Shown here one piece after another: positions 8,165 to 16,667 of a stretch of DNA of 41,960 nucleotides. This DNA is from Oscillospiraceae bacterium. Its GTDB lineage: Bacteria; Bacillota; Clostridia; Oscillospirales; Acutalibacteraceae. Positions within the stretch are counted from its first letter, which is position 1. Each line of letters starts with the position of its first letter. The notes beneath the pieces were generated by a model. The model did not search any database, was not told the origin of the DNA, and saw nothing but the letters and a program-made list of their open reading frames with translations. Made by a program: the position numbers and the translations under genes. The stretch lies in NCBI GenBank assembly GCA_910574935.1, contig CAJTCU010000023.1, positions 1 to 41,960 of the forward strand. The letters are read 5' to 3'.

Positions 8165-8842
8165 CTAGTCTTCCTGCAAATAAGGTTTCATATTACGGAA
8201 CACAACCTCATATCCGTTGGCATACATATGAATACCTTCTATGGTATATTCCTTTTTCAGGCGGCCCGTTTCATCTGCCAGCCCCTGGTTCACATCGATG
8301 AACCGGCATCCCAGCTCATGGGCCAACTCGCATACAGCGGCATTGGCTTTTTGGATATTTTCATTGGTGCGGGTCTTGAATGTAGCATCCAACATGGGGT
8401 CACCCGCCTCATGGGCCAGTTCATTGACTGGGTAGTAGGCCATAAGAATGATTTCGGTTTCGGGCAAACGCTCTTTGATCTGTTTTAGAATATTCCTGTA
8501 ATTTTCAATCAGAGCTTCCTGTCGGTAGCCGGGCGCGCCAATGTCGTTGGTGCCGATGTTAATAAAGATTCTGCCGGGCTGTACGCCGAAAATCTGCTCT
8601 TCCATGTGGGCCAGCATATCCTGGGTCGTAAATCCCCCGATTCCGCGGTTATAGACCACTGTATGCATCCCATGATTCATCAGCAGCTCCCCTATCGGAA
8701 ACTGCTCCATCAGAGAAGAACCGGTGAATAGAGTTTTGCCTTTCAGCGCCAGCTCATTTTGAACCCGAAAGTGGGCCAGCCGGTCTTCCCGCATATGCTC
8801 CATCATGGCGCGAAAAGGGTCCTTCTGTTCGATATTACTCAT
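8165..8842 (-). CDS. SGNH/GDSL-family hydrolase
   Basis: The 225-residue protein has the four SGNH blocks: block I 'FTGSSL' with the probable nucleophile serine near residue 43, block II 'NRGIGG' with the oxyanion glycine near residue 69, block III 'INIGTND' with the oxyanion asparagine at residue 99, and block V 'EGIHM' with the histidine at residue 205. The usual Asp of DGxH is Glu here. There is no signal peptide, so it acts in the cytoplasm. It most resembles the small esterase/acylhydrolases linked to glycan deacetylation. It is the only intact gene next to a decayed carbohydrate locus on the same strand and may once have belonged to it. Its substrate is unknown. Confidence 0.85.
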   Translation of the reverse strand: MSNIEQKDPFRAMMEHMREDRLAHFRVQNELALKGKTLFTGSSLMEQFPIGELLMNHGMHTVVYNRGIGGFTTQDMLAHMEEQIFGVQPGRIFINIGTNDIGAPGYRQEALIENYRNILKQIKERLPETEIILMAYYPVNELAHEAGDPMLDATFKTRTNENIQKANAAVCELAHELGCRFIDVNQGLADETGRLKKEYTIEGIHMYANGYEVVFRNMKPYLQED

Positions 8843-8937
8843 AATTATTACACCGACCTTTCATTGTTTTTAATATTATCGTAGCATTAAATTACTTAAA
8901 GATTACGCGGAAATTGGCCGCGCGATGGGCGTGTGGC

Positions 8938-9215
8938 TCAGCTCGAATGAATATCCAGCTCCATCACAAAAGGCTGCTCTTTCCCGCAGGGCTCCCACTT
9001 GGGCAGACCCTCGCCGTTGGGGTCGCCGGTTCTCATGAAGTTACACCAGTAATCCAGCATCCGGGCCGAGAGGGCATAGTCGCCCGCCGTCCAGGGCCTC
9101 CAGCAGCGCCCAAGGGTGCCCATCATGTACCAGAGCTCAGCGGAGTGCCAGGCGCCCTGCTCGTCTCCGGGCAGGTCCCGGAGAAAGTCGTAGACATAGG
9201 CGGGCTTTCTTCCCA
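8938..9215 (-). pseudogene. C-terminal fragment of a type B carboxylesterase
   Basis: The last roughly 90 residues of a PnbA-like carboxylesterase are present: the pattern 'YVYDFLRDLPGDEQGAWHS' carries the catalytic histidine region, followed by ELWYMMGT, MLDYWCNFMRTGDPNG and a C-terminal PFVMELDIHSS. The N-terminal 400 or so residues, with the nucleophile serine, are missing. At about 9215 the sequence switches into the C-terminal part of the reductase gene in another frame, so this is a deletion scar joining two genes. It is non-functional as an esterase. Its presence suggests the locus once carried an ester-cleaving step for acylated sugars or aryl esters. Confidence 0.8.
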
Positions 9216-10309
9216 GAGGGCCGGATGGAGGCAATCTTGTCCGCCCGCAGCTTGTTCACATAGTCCGGGTCCGCCAGCAGGGGCCGGCCCAGGGACACCA
9301 CGTCGCAGGCGCCCTCGCTGACCGCTTTCACCGCCAGGCCGGGGTCGTCCATGCGCCCGGCGCAGATTACCGGGACGCTCACATTTTCCTTCACCAGCTT
9401 GGCATAGGGGATGTACAGCCCCTTCTCCTAGTACATGGGCGGGTGGCTCCACCACCAGGCGTCGTAGCTGCCCACGTCCACGTCCAGGCAGTCGTAGCCG
9501 TACTCCACCAAAAGCTTGGCGGCCTGTACGCCTTCTTCTAAGTCACGGCCTTTTTCCTCAAATTCCTCCCCGGGCAGAGCGCCTATGCGATAGTCTTTAA
9601 TAAAGCTCTTGGGGCTGTACCGCAGGGCTGCCAGAAAGTCCCGGCCGCACTTTTTGTGAATCTCCTCCACGATCTCCCGGGCGAAGCGCAGGCGGTTCTC
9701 AAGGGGGCCGCCGTATTCGTCGGTGCGGTGGTTGAAGAAGGAGATGGCGAACTGGTCGATCAGATACCCCTCGTGGACGGCATGAATTTCCACTCCGTCA
9801 AATCCAGCCCGCTTGGCGTTATATGCGCCCTCGCCAAAGCGTTTGACAATGGTCTGTATCTCCTCCACCGTCAGCTCCCGGCAGACCTTATCCAGCCACC
9901 GGTGCATGATGGGAGAGGGGGCCACCGGCGGGTACTCCCCCAGGTTGGTGGGGATGGTCACCCGGCCAAAGCCGCCGGACATTTGCAGCCAGATCTTGCT
10001 GCCGTAGGCGTGGATGCGCTCGGTCATTTCCCGGCTGGTGCGCACGAACTGCACCGGGTTCCAAGTGGGGCTGGGCACATTGGGCATACCGTGCTCCTCC
10101 ACCTCGTTGTCCACAAAGGTGACCCCGGTGATGATGAGCCCGGTGCCGCCCTTGGCCCGCTCGGTGTAGTAGTCAATGCCCCGCTGGTTCCAGCCGCCGT
10201 CGGCGTCGCCCAGGCCCAGGGGGCCCATAGGGGCCATAGCGAAACGGTTGGGCAGGGTCAGCCTGCCGATTTGGACTTCGTCGAACAGGGGGTGGTATTT
10301 TTGGTTCAT
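9216..10309 (-). pseudogene. Old-yellow-enzyme / 2-enoate reductase-like gene with an amber stop and truncated 3' end
   Basis: From ATG 10309 (AAGGAG upstream) the frame gives an FMN-binding TIM-barrel reductase of the OYE/NADH:flavin family: LTLPNRFAMAPMG, GFDGVEIHAVHEGYL and FNHRTDEYGG are classic. It hits TAG at 9428-9430 after HPPMY. The same frame goes on with EKGLYIPYAK, VPVICAGRMDDP and VVSLGRPLLADP, so the stop looks like CAG to TAG. After 'SIRP' at about 9218 homology ends, just where relatives have the Cys cluster for the 4Fe-4S centre and then a flavin/NAD domain; here the carboxylesterase fragment begins instead. It is doubly inactivated. The family reduces C=C bonds of enoates and related compounds. 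Confidence 0.85.
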
Positions 10310-10338
10310 TGCAAACACTCCTTGAAAAAACTTTGAAA

Positions 10339-10877
10339 TTATGAGAGCTTCTGTTTTGCCAGCCACTGGAACCGGGTAACTTCCTTACCATCTGACAGGA
10401 CCGGCTGGCCATCGAAATCGATGTTAAATTCATCCCGCAGGCCGGGGACCCAGACCCCGTGGTTTATCACCGACATGGGGGCCGGTCGTCGATATAGGTC
10501 CTGTGGGCGTTCCGCGCGCCTGCGGCTATCAGCCGCTTATAGGTGGGCACGGCGGTTTCTTCCGGCGATACGATGGCGTCCGTTACCGCGTGAAGCAGCC
10601 AGACAGGCGTTTTCGCCAGCACTGCTATTTGTTCATCGGAGATGGTATCGTTATAAAGCGCCTCGCACATGGGATACCCCGCCGCAAAATAGCCGGGATA
10701 ATCGATCATCAGGCGCATACTCATAAACCCGCCGTTGGAACATCTTCCCACATAGATTCGGGAGCGGTCGATGGGGTGCGCGGCGGCAAATTCATCGATC
10801 AGCGCTTTCAGGCCCTGGGGCGTTTCCAGTAAATACTCCTCATAACGCCCGAACATATGGAAGTCCTTGCCATCCCG
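10339..10877 (-). pseudogene. Alpha/beta-hydrolase (esterase) fragment, frameshifted near its 3' end
   Basis: Residues such as IDRSRIYVGRCSNGGF (a G-x-C-S-N-G-G nucleophile elbow), YFAAGYPMCEAL and TPVWLLHAVTDAIVSPEET (acid-residue region) belong to a PHB-depolymerase/acetyl-esterase-like alpha/beta hydrolase. The upstream part is joined in frame to a different protein, the DUF5060 glycoside hydrolase, at about 10878. At the other end the frame breaks near the G run 10477-10481; another frame then reads through to a stop at 10339-10341 (GVWVPGLRDEF, then RFQWLAKQ). Both the missing N-terminus and the frameshift mark it as a pseudogene. Confidence 0.7.
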
Positions 10878-11368
10878 GAAATTGCACTGCCATACGTTGA
10901 ATTTCTGCTCCACCCGCCGGTCAACTACCGCGCGGAATTGGCTGTCATAGCGCGGGCCGTTGGATTCATCCCACTTTTCCTCGGTCACAAAGGTCCAGTG
11001 GGTACCGCCCAGCCAGAAGAATGGCGTGCCGTCGGCGTAGGTCCTATAACGCCCCTGGGGGCCGGCGCGCACAAAGCCGTGCCGATGAGCGGCAGTTCGC
11101 CCGTATAGGGTACGCAGACGATCTCGCCGCTTTGGGTCAATCCCGGATCGTCAGGATTCGCGTGAATTTCATAGTTCCACTGTCCCACTGCTGTGGGCGC
11201 AAAACGGACACAGAAGGTCTGGCCTCCGTCCCAATAACCGGGGAGTAGGATCTTTTCACCGTTCGGGCCCGTAAAAACAGCGGTAATGTCCACATCCAGA
11301 AATGGGTTCGCCACCTCCCTGACCGCGGTCAAGGTGATTTTCCCCCGTTTCCAACATTCGGTCTGCAT
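10878..11368 (-). pseudogene. DUF5060/DUF4038-type glycoside hydrolase N-terminus, frameshifted and fused
   Basis: From ATG 11368 the frame reads a DUF5060 beta-sandwich (FTGPNGEKILLPGYWDGG, CVRFAPTAVGQWNYEIH). It shifts by one base near 11085: the next frame continues with HGFVRAGPQGRY, then YADGTPFFWLGGTHW, the start of the (beta/alpha)8 domain of GH140-like apiosidases. One lost C would restore a single frame. At about 10878 the barrel breaks off and an unrelated esterase follows. The start lies just downstream of the GH3 gene on the same strand, so the two were probably co-transcribed in a plant-glycan locus. Confidence 0.75.
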
Positions 11369-11391
11369 TTTATCTGCCTGCCTTTCTGCTG

Positions 11392-13538
11392 TCATAAAAA
11401 GCAAACCGCAACCTCTTCAGAGATACACTCCCGGCTGCTGCTCCCGGCAAAGATGCGGAACACGCCGTTTTCCAGCCGGTACTTCCACTGGTCGTCGTAG
11501 AAGCCCATATCCTGCTTTGGCAGGCTGAACGCCGTTTCGGTCTTTTCTCCCGGAGCCAGCCGCACCTTCACAAAGCCCTTGAGCTCCTTCACCGGCCGGA
11601 CGATACTGGCCGCCACATCCTGCATATAGAACTGCACCGTTTCCACGCCGGCCCGGTTCCCGGTGTTCTCCACCTGCACGCGGATATCCAGGGCTTCTCC
11701 GACATCCTCTACCCGCAAGTCCGACAGGGCGAAGCTGGTATAGCTCAGCCCGTGGCCGAAGGGGTAGAGGGCGTCCAGCGGGGCGTCCAGGTATTTCGAG
11801 GTAAATTTGCTCTTGCTGGCCGGCCTGCCGGTGCTGGGGTGGTTGTAGTACACCGGGCACTGGCCGGTCATGGCCGGGAAGCTGGCGGACAACTTCCCCT
11901 CCGGCATGGCCTTCCCGGAAAGCACATTGGCAACGGCGTGGCCCATCTGGACGCCCAGGTGCCAGGCCTCCACAATGGCCGGAACGTGCCGGTCCTCCCA
12001 CTCCAGCGCCAGGGGGCGGCCGTTCATCAGCACCAGCACCACAGGCTTGCCGAAGCCCAGGAGCTTTTCCAGCAGCTCCCGCTGCTTCCCTGGCAGGGTT
12101 ACGTCCGCCCGGGAGGACGCCTCGCCGGACATGGCTTTGGTCTCGCCCAGCACGGCTACGACCACATCGCCATACGCCCCGGCCCGCTGAATCTTGTCCG
12201 CGTTCATATCCCCCTCCGGCCCGCCGCAGGGGAAGTATTGCAGGTTGGGGAAAGCCTTCTCCATGCCCGCCCGGATGGATACGCAGTCCTCCTTCCGCCA
12301 GCTCAGCGCCCAGGCCCCTACCACCTCCTCCCGGTCGCCGGCCAGGGAGCCCACCAGGGCGATCTTCTTCTCAGGAGACAGGGGCAGCACATTTCCCTCG
12401 TTTTTCAGCAGCACGATGGACTTCTCCCCGGCCTCCCGGGCAAGAGCCAAATGCTCCTGCGGCAGGGTGTCAAAGCGGTGCATCTCCTCCTCGGTGAGGT
12501 AGGGATTGTCAAACAGACCCAGCCACATCTTCACGCTGAGAATCCGGCGGACCGCCTCGTCTACCACTTCCATGGGCACCTGCCCGCTCTCCACCGCCGC
12601 TTTCAGATGATTTTTGTAGATATTTGTGCCCATGTCCATATCCAGTCCGGCCCGGGCCGCCTGGACGCCCGCGTCCCTGTCGTCAGCCGCGATACCGTGG
12701 CTGACGCACTCTTTGATGGCGTTGGCGTCGCTGACTACAAAGCCGGGCAAACCCAGGGTATCCTTCAAGACATCCCGGAGCAGGAATTTGTTCACTGTGC
12801 AGGGCACGCCGTTCCAATCGTTGAACGCTGCCATCGCGGTCTGCGCCCCGGACCGGACCGCCGCCTGGAAGGGCTGGAGGTACACATTATAGAACAGGCT
12901 CATGGCCATATTGACCGTGTTGTAATCCCTGCCGCCCTCGCAGGCCCCGTAGCCCACATAATGCTTCAGGCAGGCGGCCACGTAGGGGTCGCCTGCCTGT
13001 TCCGGCTCCTGTAGGCCCTCTATTTTCGCCTGGGCAAAGGCGGAGGCCAGGCAGGGGTCCTCGCCGGGGCCCTCGGAGACCCGGCCCCAGCGGGCGTCCC
13101 GGGCGGCCATGCGGGCAGTTTTTTTCATCAGGGCCGGGTCAAAGGTCCCGGCCTCCGCAATGGCGATGGGGTACACCGTGCGGTAGCCGTGGATCACGTC
13201 CAGCCCGAAAAGCAGCGGGATGCCCAGCCGGCTCTCCTCCACGGCAATCTTTTGCAGCTCATTGGTCTTGGCCGGGTCCTGCACCATCAGGGAGCCGACT
13301 CCCCCGGCGCGGATCTCATCCTCGTGATAGTTCTGCTGGGCGGTACTCATAATTTTTTTGAACTCGGCATTGGAAAGCCGCCCGTCGGTGACCATCTCGA
13401 TGAGCTCGCCAAAGGGGACCTCAAATCCCCCACAATGGAGGGGGATTCCTGGTTCATCTGGCCGATCTTTTCCTCCAGGGTCATCTCAGCCAGCAGGCTT
13501 TCGATTTTGTCCCGCTGGGCGGGTGTCAGTGTGAGCAT
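11392..13538 (-). pseudogene. GH3 beta-glucosidase with a one-base frameshift and an internal deletion
   Basis: The 5' part from ATG 13538 (LLAEMTLEEKIGQMNQ) is in a different frame from the rest. A single missing base in the five-C run at 13427-13431 (G run on the coding strand) separates them; restoring it gives SIVGGFEVPFGELIEM in one frame. The remainder has GIPLLFGLDVIHG, the nucleophile segment GFVVSD, the (alpha/beta)6 sandwich and a C-terminal fibronectin-III-like domain. Around 13100 about 17-18 residues are missing: AARMAARD runs straight into ARWGRVSEG, skipping the usual HWTFAPMVDI-type strand. Family members hydrolyse terminal beta-glucosides. With two lesions it is most likely dead; 667 codons remain open. 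Confidence 0.85.
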
Positions 13539-13873
13539 ATTGAACTCTTTTCTGCATATGTTTATTGTCTTATTTTACCAAGTGTTTTTTCATACTTCAA
13601 GATACAAATTGATGTTTCCACCAGTTTTCTCTTTTGTAAAAACCGGGCGCCTGGAACAGACCGCCCGGTTTTTATATGGAAACGATGAGAAATATCTCAG
13701 AAGTGTTATGGCAATACCGCAGAATTCTAAGTACCGTATTGGGCAGTCAGATTTTTCGTCAGAGTGTACAAATTGAGCGCCGTCCATCTCACCATTGACA
13801 TGCGAAAGCTATGCGCTATCACGGAAAATGTGCAAGCAAAACGGTGCTCAGAATTGTGCGGTGTTGCCTTATC
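13539..13873. other. Intergenic stretch with a terminator, otherwise empty
   Basis: Between the permease remnant and the GH3 gene I see only the bidirectional terminator at 13638-13673 and the weak GH3 ribosome binding site. No open frame here resembles a gene. A missing downstream transport or binding gene may have been deleted here. Confidence 0.5.
13638..13673. terminator. Bidirectional terminator between permease remnant and GH3 gene
   Basis: AAAAACCGGGCG (13638-13649) pairs perfectly with CGCCCGGTTTTT (13662-13673), loop 12 bases. The symmetric A and T runs allow termination in both directions. Confidence 0.85.
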
Positions 13874-14340
13874 TTAACCCTTAATGGAACCGAGCATAAC
13901 CCCGGACTTAAAGTATTTCATAACAAAGGGATAGACGATAAACATAGGGATGCTGGATACCATAATGACACAGTATTTCACCAGGTTTTTATAGATGTCG
14001 CTGTTGCCGGCCAAATCGCTGGCCGAGGTGGCGCTGGTCATGTCATTGATCAGGAGGATCTCCCTCAGCACCAGCTGCAGCGGCCATTTTTCACGGCTCT
14101 GGCTGACGTAGATAGAGATGGTGAACTCGTTGGCCCCGTCCAGCTTAGCCGATTCGATCAGGCTCTCCGGCACCGTGCTGAAGGAAGTGCGCATCATAAT
14201 CAGGTTGAAGGTGGACATACAGGTGGGGATGATGACCGCCCAGCGGGTCTCCAGCATCCCCAGCCCCTTCACCAGCAGATAGCTGGCAATCATACCGCCG
14301 CTGAACAGCATGGTGAAGGAGATGAGGAGCAAAGCCACGA
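13874..14340 (-). pseudogene. Carbohydrate ABC transporter permease, truncated and internally deleted
   Basis: The sequence matches the LplC/MsmG-type inner-membrane permease of sugar ABC importers: FTMLFSGGMIASYLLVKGLG, TRWAVIIPT and the C-terminal YPFVMKYFKSGVMLGSIKG. The N-terminal third is missing, ending where the DUF3990 promoter region begins. Near 14118 the EAA loop is cut: 'ESAKLDGANEFT' jumps to SQSREKWPLQLVLREIL, omitting about 30 residues including the loop and a membrane segment that bind the ATPase. It is not functional. It points to oligosaccharide import as part of the former glycan locus. Confidence 0.85.
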
Positions 14341-14351
14341 AAGGTGGCTTC

Positions 14352-14396
14352 TTGACATTATACTCCCCAAGAAGTATAATGGTATTGAGGAGGTGA
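14352..14396 (+). promoter_or_regulatory. Consensus promoter with a palindromic operator for the DUF3990-HTH pair
   Basis: TTGACA at 14352-14357 and TATAAT at 14375-14380 are 17 bases apart, a perfect sigma-A promoter. ATTATACT (14357-14364) and AGTATAAT (14373-14380) form an inverted repeat across the spacer and the -10 box, a good operator position for the HTH partner. AGGAGGTGA at 14388-14396 is the ribosome binding site. Confidence 0.85.
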
Positions 14397-14400
14397 CCTC

Positions 14401-15075
14401 ATGGTCCGCAAACTCTTTCACGGCTCATCGCATATAATTGAAAAACCCATCTGTGGACAGGGCAAGCCCTACAACGATTATGGCCTTGGCTTTTACTGTA
14501 CCGAAAACTTGGATATGGCAAAGGAGTGGGGCGCAGGCCCGGACAGGGACGGTTATGCCAACTATTATGAGTTGGCATGCAACGGCCTGCAAATTCTGGA
14601 CCTCAACTGCTCAGAGTTTTGCATTTTGCACTGGCTGGCGATGCTGCTGAAATACCGCCAGTTCGATATTCCCTCCGGCTTGGCGCTGGATGCAAAGGAA
14701 TACTTGTCAGAGCACTTTGCTTTGGATTGTTCCGCCTATGACGCCATTATCGGCTATCGGGCCGATGACAGCTATTTTTCTTTCGCCCAGGATTTCATCA
14801 ACGGCGCAATTTCTTACCGTCAGTTGAATAACGCCATGTACTTGGGCAAACTGGGCCAGCAGTTTGTCCTGAAAAGCCCGGAGGCATTCGAGCGGCTACA
14901 GTTCTTAGGATACGAAACCGCATCCAGTCAGGAGTGGTATTCCAAAAAGCTTCTGCGTGACAGGACGGCCCGCCGGGAATACTTTGATGTGGAACGGAAC
15001 CGCCGTCAACGCGGGGACATTTATATCACGCAAATCCTGGACGAGGAGATGATGCCCGGTGACCCACGCCTATGA
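14401..15075 (+). CDS. DUF3990-domain protein, candidate ADP-ribosyltransferase-like toxin
   Basis: The 224-residue protein has the DUF3990 signature: LFHGSSHIIEKP at residues 5-16, then YNDYGLGFYCTE and AKEWG. The H-G-S and the G-x-G-F-Y segment resemble the NAD-binding core of ADP-ribosyltransferase folds, to which I believe the family is assigned. The C-terminal half (residues 120-224) contains an alpha-rich part with SFAQDFINGAISY and QFVLKS. ATG 14401 sits behind a perfect promoter and a strong Shine-Dalgarno. The stop overlaps the HTH gene start by 17 bases. A toxin role is inferred from this pairing and the domain. Confidence 0.75.
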   Translation: MVRKLFHGSSHIIEKPICGQGKPYNDYGLGFYCTENLDMAKEWGAGPDRDGYANYYELACNGLQILDLNCSEFCILHWLAMLLKYRQFDIPSGLALDAKEYLSEHFALDCSAYDAIIGYRADDSYFSFAQDFINGAISYRQLNNAMYLGKLGQQFVLKSPEAFERLQFLGYETASSQEWYSKKLLRDRTARREYFDVERNRRQRGDIYITQILDEEMMPGDPRL

Positions 15076-15703
15076 CAAGGTCTACCTGGAGAAGGCACGC
15101 TCTAACCTGGGACGGATGCTGGACTTCGCGGTGTATGACCTCGATTTCAGGCTGACGGATTTCTATAAGCTGTTTTTGGCGTCTGATGCAGCCCAGAGAT
15201 TCGGAAACGGCGATCCGGCCCTGATTGCCGGGATGTCCGGCGTGGAGCTGGCCTATTCCGTATTAAGCAGCGCTGGCCAGCCAAAACAGCGCGCACAGCC
15301 GCGATATACAGTGAATCGGAGCGAGGAATACTGGACCGGCTGGGCTCTTGCCTATTACCAGTGGGAAACCGGGATTTCCTTTTCTGAGTTAGACCGGTAT
15401 GTGCCGGTGGAAAAGGTGAGGAGCCTGTATTCGCCCTATCACGAAATGGATATCCGCCAATTCTGCGAAAGGATGAACGAGCTTTACCGAGAGGCCAAAC
15501 CCGAAACGAATCTCAAGCTCCTGCGCCGGCAGGCGGGGCTTAGCCAGGGACAGCTTGCCGCGCTTTCCGGGATATCGGTACGCACCATCCAGCAGTACGA
15601 ACAGCGGCAGAAAAGTATAAACAAGGCTCAGGCTGAGTATTTGGTGCGTCTTTCCCAAAGTCTGTGCTGCAATATGGAACAGTTACTGGAAAAAGTTGAA
15701 TAA
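15059..15703 (+). CDS. HTH-domain partner of DUF3990 protein, candidate antitoxin
   Basis: This 214-residue protein starts at GTG 15059 inside the toxin gene's end. Residues 1-140 are not recognisable as a DNA-binding fold; they contain ARSNLGRMLDFAVYDL and YWTGWALAYYQW and may bind the partner. Residues about 148-205 form an XRE-type helix-turn-helix (LRRQAGLSQGQLAALSGIS, then IQQYEQRQKSINKA). Fusion of a partner domain to an HTH, co-translation with the toxin, and a palindromic operator in the shared promoter together support an autoregulating antitoxin. The order toxin-then-antitoxin is the reverse of most type II pairs. Confidence 0.75.
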   Translation: MTHAYDKVYLEKARSNLGRMLDFAVYDLDFRLTDFYKLFLASDAAQRFGNGDPALIAGMSGVELAYSVLSSAGQPKQRAQPRYTVNRSEEYWTGWALAYYQWETGISFSELDRYVPVEKVRSLYSPYHEMDIRQFCERMNELYREAKPETNLKLLRRQAGLSQGQLAALSGISVRTIQQYEQRQKSINKAQAEYLVRLSQSLCCNMEQLLEKVE

Positions 15704-15998
15704 ATCTGTTGTAAAAACAGCCTATGTAAGTTTTCCTGAAGAGTGAGAAACCCAGGATGGGCCTACTTTTTAACATGAAAGAATGTGGAAAAACCTGGGA
15801 AGTGGCGTAAATACTAGGTTTTTTGGTGGGAAGCCGCTGGGAATTTTCTTGCCTATTTTAAGCCTCGAAACGGCCTGCGCCGCCCCAGCCCGCAAACCGT
15901 AAAAAGCACCTTTGTTAGACCGTTTAATTTTTACGCAAAACCTTTTAAGAAACCGCACAAACCTAGCATTGGTGCGGTTTAAGCAGCTTTTAAGAAAA

Positions 15999-16025
15999 TA
16001 GCCCGTGCATTTTTTGCACGGGCTA
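15999..16025. repeat. 11-bp perfect inverted repeat with T loop
   Basis: TAGCCCGTGCA and TGCACGGGCTA flank five T residues. Without a following T run it is not a classic terminator. A further half-copy lies nine bases downstream. Confidence 0.6.
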
Positions 16026-16079
16026 CCAAACTATGCACGGGCCTAGAAAACACTAGGTTTCCTCGGCGCGCTTGGCGTA

Positions 16080-16100
16080 ATAGTAAACTACGTTTACTAT
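16080..16100. promoter_or_regulatory. Perfect palindrome, candidate operator
   Basis: ATAGTAAAC and GTTTACTAT flank TAC, a 9+3+9 perfect palindrome typical in size of a dimeric repressor site. It lies just beyond the DUF4314 remnant. No adjacent regulator gene suggests who would bind it. Confidence 0.5.
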
Positions 16101-16120
16101 ACCGATGATGCACCGGATTC

Positions 16121-16178
16121 ATGTCCCTACCGGGTATTGCTTTTTGACCATCTCAACCTTATTTCTGGCAAAGTTCAT
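16121..16178 (-). pseudogene. N-terminal remnant of a DUF4314 protein
   Basis: On the minus strand GGAGG precedes ATG 16178 and 19 codons (MNFARNKVEMVKKQYPVGT) before TGA. 'VEMVKKQYPVGT' is the start of DUF4314 proteins, small phage/element proteins in which an Arg (often CGA) follows this Thr. The rest of the domain is not recognisable downstream, so only the 5' end survives. Confidence 0.55.
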
Positions 16179-16497
16179 CCGGTTTCCTCCCTTCTGTAAA
16201 TAGCAGCCTGTTGGCCGCACTCAGTCCGTAGCCCCGAATCAGCATGGCGGTCTGAATCACCAAAAAGTACCGGGGCGGCAGCATACTGGCATCGGCCAGT
16301 TCTGTGAGAGCAACGGTTTTGCTGCCGGTGATGATGTCCTTGGCAACCCCGAAGCAGACATAGGACATGGCGTCCAAATGCCGGGGCTTCATGGCAGCGA
16401 TGTCGATCTCGTTGGTACCGATGTGATTCTCAGCTTGGTGCCGGAGCCTGGGGTCAGAGGTCAACAAAAAAGGGCCGCGGCAAATCGTCTGCTGCAT
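16159..16497 (-). CDS. Unrecognised element-associated protein (hypothetical)
   Basis: I do not recognise this 112-residue frame. It is predicted mostly helical, with the segment YFLVIQTAMLIRGYGLSA near the C-terminus that could be a buried helix, and an N-terminal part with many charged residues. Codon use looks like real coding sequence. Its end overlaps the start of the DUF4314 remnant, with the latter's ribosome binding site inside this frame, which argues the two were neighbouring genes of one operon in a lost phage or transposon. The upstream region may hold an earlier part in other frames, so it could be a truncated gene. Confidence 0.4.
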   Translation of the reverse strand: MQQTICRGPFLLTSDPRLRHQAENHIGTNEIDIAAMKPRHLDAMSYVCFGVAKDIITGSKTVALTELADASMLPPRYFLVIQTAMLIRGYGLSAANRLLFTEGRKPDELCQK

Positions 16498-16576
16498 CCC
16501 TTATGGTACTTGATTTCTTTCTCAAACAGTACGCCGCGCTTATCATTTCGGAAGATCATCCCTACAGCCCCTTTCT

Positions 16577-16667
16577 TCTTTTAGCTCTGCTCCATGTCCT
16601 TGCGGATGGTTTCAGCCTCGGGTGGATCACGCTGGAAGCCTGGGACCTGTTTCATGAAACTTTCATA
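16577..16667 (-). pseudogene. Short conserved-looking frame, probably a gene remnant
   Basis: On the minus strand a frame ending VYESFMKQVPGFQRDP, then ETIRKDMEQS and a stop, has good codon use but no clear start: the upstream GGAGG is followed by ATG-TAA in another frame. A second frame with MIFRNDKRGVLFEKEIKYHKG follows it. These look like leftovers of small mobile-element genes. I cannot name them. Confidence 0.3.

Larger units (their letters stand above)
15704..16158. other. Gene-free hairpin-rich stretch
   Basis: No convincing gene is present. It holds hairpins at 15950-15980 (AAACCGCAC with GTGCGGTTT), at 15999-16025 (TAGCCCGTGCA with TGCACGGGCTA, loop TTTTT; a third copy of TGCACGGGC is at 16034-16042) and a palindrome at 16080-16100. 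ACTAGGTTT occurs at 15813 and 16052 and its complement at 15959-15966. It looks like debris between elements. Confidence 0.55.

Noticed and set aside
6163-9430. Genome-wide stop-codon recoding to explain in-frame TAA and TAG
   Set aside because: Most genes in the window end normally with TAA, TAG and TGA, and the interrupted genes also carry other lesions or sit in decaying loci; point mutations are simpler.
11752-13014. 420-residue plus-strand frame opposite the GH3 gene
   Set aside because: His/Gly/Leu-rich mirror frame without a domain; the minus strand carries GH3 motifs.
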